A stretch of DNA of 64,000 nucleotides. It comes from Pantoea sp. A4 (GTDB lineage: Bacteria > Pseudomonadota > Gammaproteobacteria > Enterobacterales > Enterobacteriaceae). Shown piece after piece: positions 1 through 9,352 of the stretch; position 1 is the stretch's first letter, and each line of letters starts with the position of its first letter. Position numbers and translations under genes: made by a program. The notes below the pieces were generated by a model. That model was not told where the DNA came from. It worked only from the letters and a program-made list of their open reading frames with translations, and made no database searches. Location: the NCBI RefSeq assembly GCF_000295955.2, contig NZ_ALXE01000002.1:1-64000 (forward strand), read 5' to 3'.

Positions 1-15
1 CTGCTCCACCCCGCG
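1..15 (-). tRNA. tRNA-fMet, 5' end only (runs off left edge)
   Basis: Read on the minus strand the first 15 bases are CGCGGGGTGGAGCAG, the exact 5' end (acceptor strand and start of the D arm) of the enterobacterial initiator tRNA-Met. The rest lies outside the window. In E. coli the metZWV initiator tRNA cluster lies beside mltA, so the position fits. The promoter directly upstream supports this being the first tRNA of the transcript. Confidence 0.85.
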
Positions 16-28
16 TCCGTGGATGCGC

Positions 29-56
29 ACTATACTCTGCGAGCGCGGCGATGCAA
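29..56 (-). promoter_or_regulatory. Promoter of the initiator tRNA
   Basis: On the minus strand there is a -35 TTGCAT (51-56), a 16-bp spacer and a -10 TATAGT (29-34), followed by a GC-rich discriminator (GCGC at 25-28). That discriminator is typical of stringently controlled stable-RNA promoters. It ends about 13 bases before the mature tRNA 5' end. Confidence 0.7.
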
Positions 57-101
57 CTTTTTTTTCCAGTAAATTCGTAAATTTAGCGGGAAAAGCGGGT
101 T

Positions 102-130
102 TTAGCCGTTTTTTGATTATTAATTATACT
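102..130 (+). promoter_or_regulatory. Possible mltA promoter
   Basis: A good -10 hexamer TATACT (125-130) sits 17 bp after a weak -35 TTAGCC (102-107), about 90 bases before the mltA start. This is a sequence match only, and the -35 is poor. Confidence 0.4.
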
Positions 131-219
131 GCCATGCACGGCAGCAACAGGGACGCATTCCTTTCTGACTGCCCCTTTGCTATCGTCGCGGCTGGCACGC
201 CTTCTTATATGAGATTGCA

Positions 220-1368
220 ATGAAAGGACACTGGACGAAGTATGTACTTACTGGCGCTGTAATTGCGCTGCTGGCTGGCTGTAGCTCCAGGCCTACCGAT
301 CGCGGCCAGCAATATATAGACGGAAAACTGGACCAGCCACTGGCGCTGGTTAATCAGCCGAATGCCAAAGGCCGCCCCGTGAATGGCAAAGATTTTAGCG
401 ACCAGGTGCGACAGATTCAGTACGCTGCCACCGGGTTATTTGGCCGCAATACCGGCACCTACAGTGCGGTAGAAAACTGGCTGCTTTCCGGCGGTGATAC
501 CCGTCAGCTGCGCCAGTTCGGTATTAATGCCTATCAGATGGAAGGAACGGATAATTACGGCAACGTGCAATTTACCGGTTATTACACCCCGGTGGTTGAA
601 GCACGCTATACCCGACAGGGTGAATTCCAGTATCCGATCTACCGTATGCCGCCACGCAAACGTGGGCAAAAATTACCTAGCCGCGCCAGCATCTACAGCG
701 GTGCACTGAGCGATAACTATGTGGTGGCTTACAGCAACTCGCTGATTGATAACTTCATGATGGATGTGCAGGGCAGCGGCTATGTGGACTTCGGTGACGG
801 ACAGCCCCTGAGCTTCTTTGGTTACGGTGGCAAAAATGGCTGGGCTTATCACAGTATCGGTAAAGAGCTGATCGATCGTGGTGAAGTGAAACGCGAAGAT
901 ATGTCGATGCAGGCGATTCGCCAGTGGGCGCAGGAGCACTCACCGCAGGAAGTGCGGTCACTGCTGGAAACCAACGCCTCGTTTGTCTTCTTCAAGCCGG
1001 AAAATTTCGCTCCCGTGCGCGGGGCCAGCGCTGTGCCGTTAATTGCGAAGGCCTCGGTCGCCTCCGATCGCTCGATTATTCCTGCCGGAACGGTGCTGCT
1101 CGCAGAAGTGCCGCAGTTGAATGCGAAAGGCAAATTCAACGGACAGTATGAAATGCGCCTGATGGTCGCGCTGGACGTTGGCGGGGCCATTAAAGGCCAA
1201 CACTTTGACATCTATCAGGGGATCGGGCCGGATGCGGCACACCTGGCTGGATTCTATAACCACTATGGTCGTGTCTGGGTACTGAAATCTGCCCCTGGCA
1301 GTGGTCAGACGCTGTTCAGTAACGTGCAAAGCGGTAATAATGGCTCAATGTTATTAGGTTCCAACTGA
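220..1368 (+). CDS. mltA: Membrane-bound lytic murein transglycosylase A
   Basis: MltA is an outer-membrane lipoprotein that cleaves the glycan strands of peptidoglycan between MurNAc and GlcNAc, leaving 1,6-anhydro ends. The 382-residue product starts with a lipoprotein signal ending in a lipobox (LLAGC, Cys21). It carries the MltA insert domain and a C-terminal 3D domain. The stretch LDVGGAIKGQHFDIYQG contains the conserved aspartates of the active site, and GFYNHYGRVWVLK closes the 3D domain. Length is close to the roughly 365 residues of E. coli MltA. The ATG start places the signal peptide correctly. Confidence 0.95.
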   Translation: MKGHWTKYVLTGAVIALLAGCSSRPTDRGQQYIDGKLDQPLALVNQPNAKGRPVNGKDFSDQVRQIQYAATGLFGRNTGTYSAVENWLLSGGDTRQLRQFGINAYQMEGTDNYGNVQFTGYYTPVVEARYTRQGEFQYPIYRMPPRKRGQKLPSRASIYSGALSDNYVVAYSNSLIDNFMMDVQGSGYVDFGDGQPLSFFGYGGKNGWAYHSIGKELIDRGEVKREDMSMQAIRQWAQEHSPQEVRSLLETNASFVFFKPENFAPVRGASAVPLIAKASVASDRSIIPAGTVLLAEVPQLNAKGKFNGQYEMRLMVALDVGGAIKGQHFDIYQGIGPDAAHLAGFYNHYGRVWVLKSAPGSGQTLFSNVQSGNNGSMLLGSN

Positions 1369-1377
1369 TTCCTGACT

Positions 1378-1395
1378 GCGGGCCTGCGCGCCCGC
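1378..1395 (+). terminator. Hairpin after mltA
   Basis: GCGGGC (1378-1383) and GCCCGC (1390-1395) form a 6-bp GC stem with a 6-base loop just after the mltA stop. No T run follows, so termination may be weak, with read-through into tcdA. Confidence 0.3.
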
Positions 1396-1414
1396 TCACG
1401 TTATAAGGTTTGTT

Positions 1415-2215
1415 ATGGCTGTGGTTAATGACGCCTGGCGGCAACGCTTTGGCGGCACCGCGCGTCTGTATGGGCAAGACGCGCTGCAACACTTTGCAGA
1501 TGCCCATTTCTGCGTTATTGGTATTGGCGGCGTTGGCTCATGGGCCGCTGAAGCGCTGGTGCGCACGGGGATTGGTAAAATTACCCTGATCGACATGGAT
1601 GATATCTGTGTGACCAATACCAACCGCCAGATCCATGCGCTCAAAGAGAACGTGGGTAAAGCCAAAACGGAAGTGATGGCGGACAGGATGCGTGCGATCA
1701 ATCCCGACTGCGAGATCATCTGTATTGATGACTTTATTACGCCAGAAAACACCGCTGAGCTGCTGTCTGCCGGGTTTGACTATGTCATTGATGCCATTGA
1801 CAGCGTGCGCCCCAAAGCGGCCCTGATCGCCTGGTGTCGACGGAATAAAATCCCGCTGATCACCACCGGTGGCGCGGGTGGACAGATCGATCCGACCCAG
1901 ATTCAGGTCGCCGATCTGGCAAAAACGGTGCAAGATCCCCTGGCCGCGAAACTGCGTGAGCGGTTGAAAGCGATGGGTGTGGTGAAGAACAACAAGGGTA
2001 AGCTCGGCATTGACTGCGTCTTCTCCACCGAACACCTGGTGTATCCGCAGGCAGATGGCAGCGTTTGTGCTTCCCGTGCCACGGCGGAAGGGCCAAAGCG
2101 GATGGACTGTGAATCGGGCTTTGGGGCAGCCACTATGGTGACCGCCACCTTTGGTTTTGTCGCCGTCTCTCACGCACTGAAAAAGTTCCAGGCGCGGTTA
2201 GCGCGCAAAGCCTGA
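1415..2215 (+). CDS. tcdA: tRNA threonylcarbamoyladenosine dehydratase TcdA (CsdL)
   Basis: TcdA is an E1-like ATP-dependent enzyme that cyclises t6A37 in ANN-decoding tRNAs to ct6A. The 266-residue protein has the ThiF/MoeB-type Rossmann nucleotide site (VIGIGGVGSWAAEALVRTG, residues about 31-50) and the DMDDICVTNTNRQ segment typical of the family. Length matches E. coli TcdA (268). It converges on csdE and csdA, which encode the sulfur-transfer partners known to work with CsdL/TcdA. A short TAAGG-type ribosome site precedes the ATG. Confidence 0.95.
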   Translation: MAVVNDAWRQRFGGTARLYGQDALQHFADAHFCVIGIGGVGSWAAEALVRTGIGKITLIDMDDICVTNTNRQIHALKENVGKAKTEVMADRMRAINPDCEIICIDDFITPENTAELLSAGFDYVIDAIDSVRPKAALIAWCRRNKIPLITTGGAGGQIDPTQIQVADLAKTVQDPLAAKLRERLKAMGVVKNNKGKLGIDCVFSTEHLVYPQADGSVCASRATAEGPKRMDCESGFGAATMVTATFGFVAVSHALKKFQARLARKA

Positions 2216-2217
2216 AA

Positions 2218-2661
2218 CTATGCCGCTGCGCGTGCGGCGGCATGTACCGCTTCAGCCAATGCTTTTAATCCGCTACTGCGTGAGGCGCTAAGCTGAGCGC
2301 GTAGCCCAAGCTGGTCAAACAGTTGCAGCGGGTCTTGCGCCAGCAGGGCCTGTGGCGTCTGGCCTTCAATCGCAGTAAGCAATACCGCCAGCAATCCGCG
2401 TACAATCCGCCCCTCACTTTCACCATAAAAATGTAGGGTTCCGTCGCTGCGTTTTTGGCTTCCCAACCAGACCCGGTTTTCACAGCCGCTTAGCTCAATC
2501 TCCGGTGTTTTTAACGCTTCGTCCAGCGGCGGAAGCTGTCGGCTCAACTGGATGAGTTGACGATAGCGATCCTCCCATTGGTGAAAATGGGCAAATTTCT
2601 CCTCAAGCCCCGCGCGGGTGATCAGGTCGCCAAACGGGTGCTGGCCAATCTGCTGTGACAT
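2218..2661 (-). CDS. csdE: Cysteine desulfuration protein CsdE
   Basis: CsdE is a SufE-fold sulfur acceptor that takes persulfide from CsdA and passes it on, with TcdA among its partners. I chose the start at 2661 ([11 protein letters not shown]), which gives 147 residues, the E. coli CsdE length. A longer upstream frame exists but would overlap csdA. The family core [20 protein letters not shown] and the sulfur-accepting Cys context ([11 protein letters not shown]) are present. The start lies 1 base after the csdA stop, so the two genes are translationally linked. Confidence 0.92.
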   Translation of the reverse strand: MSQQIGQHPFGDLITRAGLEEKFAHFHQWEDRYRQLIQLSRQLPPLDEALKTPEIELSGCENRVWLGSQKRSDGTLHFYGESEGRIVRGLLAVLLTAIEGQTPQALLAQDPLQLFDQLGLRAQLSASRSSGLKALAEAVHAAARAAA

Positions 2662-2662
2662 G

Positions 2663-3871
2663 TTAAAACTCCGAAAGCAATTCCACCGTGCTGCGCATGG
2701 CGCGTACCAGCGCATCCACATCCTGGAGATTATTATAGGGGGCGAATGAAGCGCGTAGCGTGCCGCTAACGCCGAGTGCCTGCATCAGTGGCTGGGCGCA
2801 GTGTTGCCCAGCCCGCAGCGCAATGCCATGCTCTGCCAGCAGGGTCACGATATCGCTGTGATGAATACCGGCAATCTCAAACGCCAGCAGGCTCGACTGA
2901 CCAGAGCGGAAGCTGCGAAAACCGCTGATTTCCGCCAGCTGCTCTTCAGCAATGCTCGCCAGCTGCTGACACCATAGTTCTGCCTGCGGCAAATTGTGTT
3001 GTTGCAGCCAGGTCAGTGCGGCGCTCAACCCCACCACGCCTGCGACATTGGGCGTTCCGGCTTCAAAGCACCAGGGAACGGGCTGCGGGGTAAAGCCAGA
3101 GAAACTCACCTCGGTGAGCATTTTCCCGCCCCCTTGCCACGGTGCCATTTCAGCCAGCAGCACTGCGTTGCCATACAGCACGCCGATGCCCATCGGGCCG
3201 TACAGCTTGTGGCCAGAAAAGGCATAGAAATCAATATTCAGGGCGGCAACATCCGGGGCATGGTGTACCACGCCCTGAGCACCATCCACCAGGACTTTGG
3301 CACCCACGGCATGTGCCTGCGGGATAATCTGCGCCAGATCCGGACAACCGCCAGTGACGTTAGACATCTGGCTCACCGCGACCAACCGGGTACGCGCATT
3401 GAGGAGCTGTGGCAGCAGCGTCATATCCGGCAGATGATCCTCGCCCAGTGGCCATTTCACCACGCGAGCCTGACGCGCGGCGGCGACCATCAGCCACGGC
3501 ACCAGATTGGCATGGTGCTCCGCTTCACTCACCAAAATTTCATCCCCTGGCTGCAAACGCGGTAACAGCCAGCTATTGGCCACCAGGTTGATCGATTCGG
3601 TCGTGCCGCGTGTCCAGATGATCTGCCGGGCATCGCCCGCGTGCAGGAAGTCCGCCACCTGTTGCCGTGCCTGCTCATAGCGCTCAGTCAATTCACGCGC
3701 GGCAGCAAACTGACTACGATGCACAGTCCCCGCGCTCAGGCTATAGAACTGCTGGGTGGTATCGATCACCACCTGAGGCTTCAGCGCCGTCGCGGCGCTA
3801 TCGAGGTAGACACCTGCATCGGCCAGGGCAGGAAACTGCTGACGAAATGCGCCAGGATTGAAAAAGGTCAT
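2663..3871 (-). CDS. csdA: Cysteine desulfurase CsdA
   Basis: CsdA is a PLP-dependent class V aminotransferase-fold enzyme that removes sulfur from cysteine to give alanine and an enzyme persulfide, feeding CsdE. The 402-residue protein (E. coli 401) has the PLP lysine in [13 protein letters not shown] (about residue 222), the upstream [10 protein letters not shown] segment with the PLP-contacting Asp, and the persulfide-forming Cys in [11 protein letters not shown]. It is the first gene of the csdA-csdE pair and is transcribed towards tcdA. Confidence 0.95.
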   Translation of the reverse strand: MTFFNPGAFRQQFPALADAGVYLDSAATALKPQVVIDTTQQFYSLSAGTVHRSQFAAARELTERYEQARQQVADFLHAGDARQIIWTRGTTESINLVANSWLLPRLQPGDEILVSEAEHHANLVPWLMVAAARQARVVKWPLGEDHLPDMTLLPQLLNARTRLVAVSQMSNVTGGCPDLAQIIPQAHAVGAKVLVDGAQGVVHHAPDVAALNIDFYAFSGHKLYGPMGIGVLYGNAVLLAEMAPWQGGGKMLTEVSFSGFTPQPVPWCFEAGTPNVAGVVGLSAALTWLQQHNLPQAELWCQQLASIAEEQLAEISGFRSFRSGQSSLLAFEIAGIHHSDIVTLLAEHGIALRAGQHCAQPLMQALGVSGTLRASFAPYNNLQDVDALVRAMRSTVELLSEF

Positions 3872-4078
3872 GCCGGACTCGCTTTCTGTTAACCAGGACC
3901 AGACCGAAAGCTGGGTTTCAGCCTGGCAAAGATGGAAAAGCGCGTTATGCTAATTATTGCAAGGTATTAACCAATACCCGCATAACGCGTCGACATTTGC
4001 AGTCGATCTCTCTGTTTTCTGCTGTCAACCAGCGAAATGCGGGTGGTTTTGTGCAATCAATCTGTAAGGAGATAGAAG

Positions 4079-4300
4079 ATGAAAAAACTCGTCGCAGTGC
4101 TGGCTGTCTGTACCATGGCCTTTACCCTGGCTGCTTGCTCCAGTAACTATGTGATGCACACCAACGATGGTCGAACCATCATCGCTAAAGGCAAGCCGCA
4201 GGTAGACTCAGATACCGGTATGATCGGCTATAAAGATGCCAATGGCAACAAGCAGCAGATTAACCGTACTGATGTGAAAGAGATGGTTGAGATGGATTAA
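4079..4300 (+). CDS. ygdI: YgdI/YgdR-type small lipoprotein (DUF903)
   Basis: This 73-residue lipoprotein has a signal peptide and lipobox (LAACSS, Cys20), then a compact DUF903 domain of the YgdI/YgdR kind (VMHTNDGRTIIAKGKP, DTGMIGYKDANGNKQQI). The physiological role is unknown. A strong AAGGAG ribosome site precedes the ATG. In E. coli ygdI lies between csdA and gcvA, so this gene marks the left border of the inserted island. The symbol rests on position, since ygdR is a close paralogue. Confidence 0.85.
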   Translation: MKKLVAVLAVCTMAFTLAACSSNYVMHTNDGRTIIAKGKPQVDSDTGMIGYKDANGNKQQINRTDVKEMVEMD

Positions 4301-4332
4301 GGCATTCACTGCTTATCACTGAATCTTGACCT

Positions 4333-4354
4333 GAAGCGCCCTGATGGGCGCTTC
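4333..4354. terminator. Hairpin between convergent ygdI and MFS gene
   Basis: GAAGCGCCC (4333-4341) pairs with GGGCGCTTC (4346-4354) around a TGAT loop. The 9-bp stem between two converging genes suits a shared terminator. Neither side has a clear T run, so strength is uncertain. Confidence 0.5.
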
Positions 4355-4368
4355 GTGACCCCCTCCCG

Positions 4369-5712
4369 TTAATTCACCGATGCGCGCCCGCGATGACGTA
4401 ATTTCTCCTGCACATCGGGCTCATCCTGTAGCGAAATGCGAGACGTTTCAGGCAGTGCCATACCGCCTGACATAGCCAGTAATGCCACCAGAATCAGATA
4501 GAACGCCGGCGCCAGGCTGCTGCCGGTCAAACTGATTAACCAGGTGGCGACTAAAGGCGCCGTACCGCCAAAAAGGGTATAGGCCAGGTTGTATGTAATG
4601 GCTGAAGCCGTATAGCGAGCCCGTGTCGGGAACACTTCAGACAGCAGCGCCGCCGTGACCACTCCGGATAAAACCGCCCCTGTTGCCAGCAGCAAGACGC
4701 CAAAGATTGCCGCGCCAAGATGACCACTGTTTGCCAGCCAGTAAGCCGGATAGACGGTGAAAATGACCCAACAGCCGGTGAGCCGAATGGTTTTTCGCCT
4801 GCCGATGCGATCACAAAGTGCGCCAGCCAGCGGGCAAAGGGCGGCGGCAAACAGCAGCGCCAGGGTAGAGACCAGCAGTGACTGGGTACGGCTAAAGTGT
4901 CCTTCCAACTGGAGGTAGGTGGAAAAATAGGTGTTAAACATATAAAAACTCAGTGCGGTCAGTGAGATAAACGCACCGAGACGCAGAATATTGCCCCCTT
5001 GATGACGCACGGTTTCTGCCAGCGGTGAGTGTGGTGCGCTGTGATTTTCTGACAGCGTGGCACGGAATGCTGGCGTCTCTTCCATGCGCAGACGCAGATA
5101 AACCCCGACCAGCCCTAATGGTGCGGCAATCAGGAAGGGGATGCGCCAGCCCCAGAGGCTCATCTGTTCAACGCTGAGCACGGCATCCAGCGCATAGGTC
5201 AGCACGGCCGCACAGGCGAACGCTGTAAAGGTGGAAACGGTGATAAAGCTGCCGTACCAGGCGCGCTTGTGATTTGGGGCGTGCTCCATCACGTAGGCGC
5301 AGGCACCTGCGTATTCGCCACCGGCGGAGAATCCCTGTAAGCAGCGGGTCAGCGTCAACAGGATCGGTGCCCATAACCCAATGCTTTGATACGTCGGTAG
5401 CAGGCCAATCACGGTGGTCGCAGCGGCCATCAGCAGCACGGTAAGGGACAGAATACGTTTGCGTCCCAGTTTGTCCCCCAGCATGCCACAAACTATGCCG
5501 CCGAGTGGACGCAGGGCAAAAGCCACAGCGAAGACGGCAAAGGTCTGTAATAACGCGGCATGGGGCTGACTCGCAGAAAAAAACTGTTGGGCGATCAGCG
5601 TGGCAAGGAAGCCATAGACAGCAAAATCAAACCATTCAACAAAATTACCGATGGCGGCAGCTGTGGTGACTTTACGTAACGTCGCGGCGGATGTTGATGC
5701 TCTGTTTTTCAT
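4369..5712 (-). CDS. MFS transporter, metabolite:H+ symporter (MHS/ProP-like) family
   Basis: This predicted 12-helix inner-membrane proton symporter carries the MHS-family signature near its N-terminus (AAIGNFVEWFDFAVYGFLA). It also has the MFS loop 2-3 motif (GMLGDKLGRKR) and its second-half repeat (GALCDRIGRRKT). Relatives include ProP, KgtP and citrate/shikimate carriers, which move small charged metabolites. The setting suggests betaine, carnitine or a related compound, but the substrate cannot be read from sequence. I prefer the start MKNRAST at 5712 (weak GGGA upstream). A start 10 codons earlier (5742) is possible but has no ribosome site. Confidence 0.8.
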   Translation of the reverse strand: MKNRASTSAATLRKVTTAAAIGNFVEWFDFAVYGFLATLIAQQFFSASQPHAALLQTFAVFAVAFALRPLGGIVCGMLGDKLGRKRILSLTVLLMAAATTVIGLLPTYQSIGLWAPILLTLTRCLQGFSAGGEYAGACAYVMEHAPNHKRAWYGSFITVSTFTAFACAAVLTYALDAVLSVEQMSLWGWRIPFLIAAPLGLVGVYLRLRMEETPAFRATLSENHSAPHSPLAETVRHQGGNILRLGAFISLTALSFYMFNTYFSTYLQLEGHFSRTQSLLVSTLALLFAAALCPLAGALCDRIGRRKTIRLTGCWVIFTVYPAYWLANSGHLGAAIFGVLLLATGAVLSGVVTAALLSEVFPTRARYTASAITYNLAYTLFGGTAPLVATWLISLTGSSLAPAFYLILVALLAMSGGMALPETSRISLQDEPDVQEKLRHRGRASVN

Positions 5713-5788
5713 GGCGTAGTTCCCGGTGTGGAGAGAAGCCATGACCGGTCACGCATCATGGCTTAACAGACAGCATTGAATGGAAGGG

Positions 5789-7174
5789 TTACGGCATCTC
5801 TTTTACGCGTTGTGTGGTAATGGGTTCATTCGAGTTAGCAGGAGGCGTGTTACTCAGCGAAGCCGCATCGTTGAGATCCATCTTGTTGGTTTCCGGTGCG
5901 AGGATGAAGGAGACCAGCAAGCCGAAGAACGTAATGGCGGCGGAGATATACATCGTCACTTCAATCCCCTGGGTCTGGAGTGAGATGGGGACCAGCCAGG
6001 TGCCAGCGGCAGCACCAATACGTGACATGGAAATACCAACACCGACGGCAGCAGCACGGATTTCCGTTGGGAAGATTTCGTTGGGATAAACCAGCGTCAG
6101 CACCTGCGCACCACCAATAAACAGCGCGTAAGCACTGAACAGCAGCAGCACAACCACCGGCGAGGCATCGTGCTGCCAGCCTAGCAGCAGCAGGGCGAGG
6201 CCAGACCAGAAGAAGCTGTGCAGGATCAGATTACGCCGCCCCAGGTAGTTAATGAGTGAGGTCGCGAGAATGCACCCGGCAACGAACAGCAGGGTAATAA
6301 TAATGGTGCCGATAGAGGCCAGTTCGCCGGTCACGTGGAGTGCATCCAGCACGATGGGCCCAAAAGCGTAGACCGCGAACAGGGGGATCACGCCACAGGT
6401 CCAGAACAGGCTGACAAACGCCATGCGTTTACCATAACCAGAGTGCAGCAGGTTAATAAACGAGAGTTTTTTGCGCGGTTCTTCAGCAGGTAAATTTGCG
6501 ACCCCGTACTGCGCGCCATAGGTTTTTTTTATCACCTGCTCAGCTTCAGCAATGCGGCCTTTGCCTAACAGCCAGCGCGGAGACTCTGGCGTCCCCAGGC
6601 GCAGACAGAACAGGATCAGGCCAAACAGTGCCGCACTGGATATCACCCAGCGCCAGGCATCATCCCCACCATACCGGAGGATCAGTTCGCCAATAATGTA
6701 CGCGGCCGCCGCGCCGACGAACCAAATAATGGTGATCCCCGCCAACCTTGGGCCACGATTTTTCTTTGGCAGGAATTCCACCAGAAACGCGGAGGCAACC
6801 GGATATTCAATCCCCACTGCCACGCCCAACATAAAGCGGTAGATGAAGAGTTGCATGCCACTTTCAGCCCAGAGCTGGAGCAGGGAAAAAATAATAAACA
6901 GAGCGGGACCAACAAAATAGAGCAGGCGGCGACCTAATTTATCCGTCAAAAACCCACCTAAAAAGCCACCAAAAAATATTCCGATGAGTGCTGATGAGGC
7001 CACAAGCCCCTGCCAGAAAGCGTCCAGGCCTAAAGCGACGGTGATTTTTGCCATGACGATGCCAATAATACTTAATACATAACCATCAACAAAAGTACCG
7101 CCCGCCGATCGCACAGTCAGTATTTTGTGAAAACGGTTAAGCGGTAGATCTTCAATAGATAGATGTCTCGACAT
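5789..7174 (-). CDS. MFS transporter, sugar-porter-like metabolite carrier
   Basis: A second, unrelated MFS protein of 461 residues with about 12 hydrophobic segments. It has GGFLTDKLGRRLLYF (loop 2-3 motif), PESPRWLLGKGR after helix 6 and an NEIFPTEIRA-type stretch in the C-terminal half, which place it near the sugar porter / aromatic-acid porter branches of MFS. An AGAT-type ribosome site precedes the ATG. It lies upstream of the MHS gene on the same strand with a gap of about 75 bases, so the two may be co-transcribed. The substrate is unknown. Linkage to betaine catabolism genes suggests a quaternary amine or a precursor. Confidence 0.75.
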   Translation of the reverse strand: MSRHLSIEDLPLNRFHKILTVRSAGGTFVDGYVLSIIGIVMAKITVALGLDAFWQGLVASSALIGIFFGGFLGGFLTDKLGRRLLYFVGPALFIIFSLLQLWAESGMQLFIYRFMLGVAVGIEYPVASAFLVEFLPKKNRGPRLAGITIIWFVGAAAAYIIGELILRYGGDDAWRWVISSAALFGLILFCLRLGTPESPRWLLGKGRIAEAEQVIKKTYGAQYGVANLPAEEPRKKLSFINLLHSGYGKRMAFVSLFWTCGVIPLFAVYAFGPIVLDALHVTGELASIGTIIITLLFVAGCILATSLINYLGRRNLILHSFFWSGLALLLLGWQHDASPVVVLLLFSAYALFIGGAQVLTLVYPNEIFPTEIRAAAVGVGISMSRIGAAAGTWLVPISLQTQGIEVTMYISAAITFFGLLVSFILAPETNKMDLNDAASLSNTPPANSNEPITTQRVKEMP

Positions 7175-8123
7175 TGTTCTGATCTCGAATTGAAGTGATG
7201 AGGATCAAAGTCAGAAAATTACCATGATGATTGCCGGGAGAGATTATTCCTTCGGTTTTATATCGAAGGGTTTTAATCCACCAAACATGAGCATTGTAAT
7301 TGTCTGTCTTTAATCGTATGCGGTTTTCTTTATTGTGATCGATCTCTCTTTTAATTGTTGTTTGATGTTCGGTTAGCGTGGTATCCCTTTTTTCAGGATG
7401 CATGATTATTAATTGTCCGGTGTGAAAGGATACTTGCATAAAGTTTTACAGCGATCAACACGGTTTCGACGTAAGTGCAGGGCAAAATGGGATGAATCGG
7501 AAGTGTTAACAGAAGCTTTCATAATAAAACACCTTTAATTCAATGTGTTATGGCGTGTATTTTTTGGTCATATGATTTTTGTTTATAAAAAAGCGCTAAT
7601 ATCCACACTTCGGCTTATTACCGTAAAAGGTAATGAAATCAGACAGTGAAAAAGAAAATGCTTTTGATTTATATGGTGATTTTTAAAACCTCTGGCGGGT
7701 TTTTGAATAAAGTGATGACGCAATTAAAACAGCCTAATCTTGCCCTCTGTCGTTTTTTGACATTCAGAGGTCGCTTTTTTCATTTTTATGTTTTCGTAAT
7801 GTCATATTTTATTACTTTGACGCTAACGGATGAAAGTCGCTTCTGGGTAGTCTCTCCGCTGTATTTTTGATCAAATTGTCGCCACGTGGGAAAATGTGAG
7901 CTGCGTTATATATTGCCCTATTATTAAGCAATCTTTGCACTAAAACAGTGCTGAAAGTCAGATTGCCGAAGCGATAAAACATTATTTATTGTGTGCCATC
8001 ACGAATCTAGTAGCTTCGCTTGACAGTGGCATATCAATTGCTACAGATTTTCACGGCAGAGAATCATAATGTTACAAACCCGATTTTATCAATTTTCGGT
8101 AATACATTTAGAGGGTTGTGCTC
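7175..8123. other. AT-rich intergenic region of 949 bases, no convincing gene
   Basis: This stretch separates the divergent MFS pair and gbdR-like gene and is clearly AT-richer than its flanks. It contains small palindromes: ATTACC/GGTAAT arms at 7617-7634, and CCTCTG (7744-7749) with CAGAGG (7765-7770) followed by a T run, which is terminator-like. A consensus -35 TTGACA (8020-8025) lies about 100 bases before gbdR, but its -10 is unclear. A 74-codon frame at 7646-7870 has no ribosome site or recognisable domain and is probably chance. Regulatory sites for both flanking transcripts should lie here. Confidence 0.5.
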
Positions 8124-9269
8124 ATGCTCGAGACAAATACTGCATTTCAGACGACTGCAGATAAACCCAAAGTACGCAATGTCGGTTTTTTACTGATTAG
8201 CAATTTTACTATGATGGCGCTGGCGGCGGCGGTTGAACCTCTGCGAATGGCAAACCAGCTCAGCGGCAAGGAGTTATACAACTGGTGCACCATCAGTGAG
8301 GACGGTAACCAGATAGCCGCGAGTGATGGCATCTCCATTACGCCTGACAGCGCGATGCTGGAATCACTGACGCTGGATGTGCTGATCGTGGTGGGCGGGG
8401 TAAACATCACCCGCAGCTACAGCACCCGACAAATCAGTTGGTTACAGGCGATGGCACGGAAAAAAACGCTGCTCGGCGGCGTCTGTACCGGGCCATACCT
8501 GCTGGCTGAAGCCGGACTGTTGGATGGCTATCACTGCAGCGCACACTGGGAATGTATTGCCTCGATGCAGGAGCTTTATCCAAAAGTGATCTGCACTAAC
8601 CAGTTGTTTGTGATTGAACGCGATCGCATGACCAGCAGCGGTGGCACGGTGCCGATGGATATGATGCTGCATCTGATTCAGCGTGATTTTGGCTACAAAC
8701 TGACCACCGCCATTTCCGAGATGTTTATTTGCGATCGGGTACGCGATCAGTCTGACTATCAGCGTATTCCGCTCCGTCATGTGCTTGGTACTACCCAGCC
8801 AACGCTGGTGGAAGTGGTGTCACTGATGGAAGCGAACATCGAAGAGGCGATTGAGCTGGACGATCTGGCCAAATACGTTGGCCTGTCACGCCGCCAGCTT
8901 GAGCGCCTGTTCCAGAAGTATTTGCACTGTTCGCCTTCACGTTACTACATGAAACTCCGGCTGTTCAGGGCGCGGCAACTGCTCAAACAGACCTCGCTGT
9001 CGATCATCGAAATAGCCCTTGCCTGTGGGTTTATCTCTACGCCGCACTTTAGCAAATGCTATCGCGAATATATCGGCATCCCACCGCGTGAGGAGCGCAA
9101 GGGAAAGGGGAACCGGGATGAGGACAAAAAATTCTCGCAGCTCATCATCACCGACTTGCCTGGCCTTGCCAGCAAAAATGAAGAGTCGCTTCTCTCTCTG
9201 TCGCTGCGCGTACTGGGTGAAGCCCGCTACGAACCTACTTATGGTTCGGTCCCGTTACCGCTGACCTGA
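8124..9269 (+). CDS. gbdR: GbdR-like AraC-family transcriptional activator
   Basis: This 381-residue regulator has an N-terminal DJ-1/PfpI (GATase1-like) ligand domain (about 20-190, with the nucleophile-elbow segment GGVCTGPYLLAEAGLL) and a C-terminal AraC double helix-turn-helix (LDDLAKYVGLSRRQLERLF and SIIEIALACGFISTPHFSK). The arrangement matches GbdR, which in Pseudomonas senses glycine betaine and dimethylglycine and activates gbc/dgc genes. The ATG at 8124 is preferred over GTG 8118 because GAGGG (8111-8115) is correctly spaced for it. A polar tail of about 50 residues follows the DNA-binding domain. It probably activates the downstream genes. Confidence 0.8.
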   Translation: MLETNTAFQTTADKPKVRNVGFLLISNFTMMALAAAVEPLRMANQLSGKELYNWCTISEDGNQIAASDGISITPDSAMLESLTLDVLIVVGGVNITRSYSTRQISWLQAMARKKTLLGGVCTGPYLLAEAGLLDGYHCSAHWECIASMQELYPKVICTNQLFVIERDRMTSSGGTVPMDMMLHLIQRDFGYKLTTAISEMFICDRVRDQSDYQRIPLRHVLGTTQPTLVEVVSLMEANIEEAIELDDLAKYVGLSRRQLERLFQKYLHCSPSRYYMKLRLFRARQLLKQTSLSIIEIALACGFISTPHFSKCYREYIGIPPREERKGKGNRDEDKKFSQLIITDLPGLASKNEESLLSLSLRVLGEARYEPTYGSVPLPLT

Positions 9270-9301
9270 CCCAAATTTTTCCTCTGGTTGTGTCGCAAAA
9301 G

Positions 9302-9329
9302 AGCTTGCCGATCAAGGCAGGCTTTTTTT
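9302..9329 (+). terminator. Rho-independent terminator of the gbdR-like gene
   Basis: AGCTTGCC (9302-9309) pairs with GGCAGGCT (9316-9323), with one G-U pair, around a GATCAA loop. Seven Ts follow directly. It separates the regulator transcript from the dipeptidase-dgc operon. Confidence 0.85.
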
Positions 9330-9352
9330 GTCCTGAAGCCGCGTGATTACTG

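Noticed and set aside
23..223. Small frame across the tRNA promoter and mltA leader
   Set aside because: It overlaps the tRNA promoter and has no ribosome site or known relatives.
7646..7870. Possible 74-residue protein in the AT-rich gap
   Set aside because: No ribosome site, AT-driven composition, a terminator-like stem inside and no recognisable domain.
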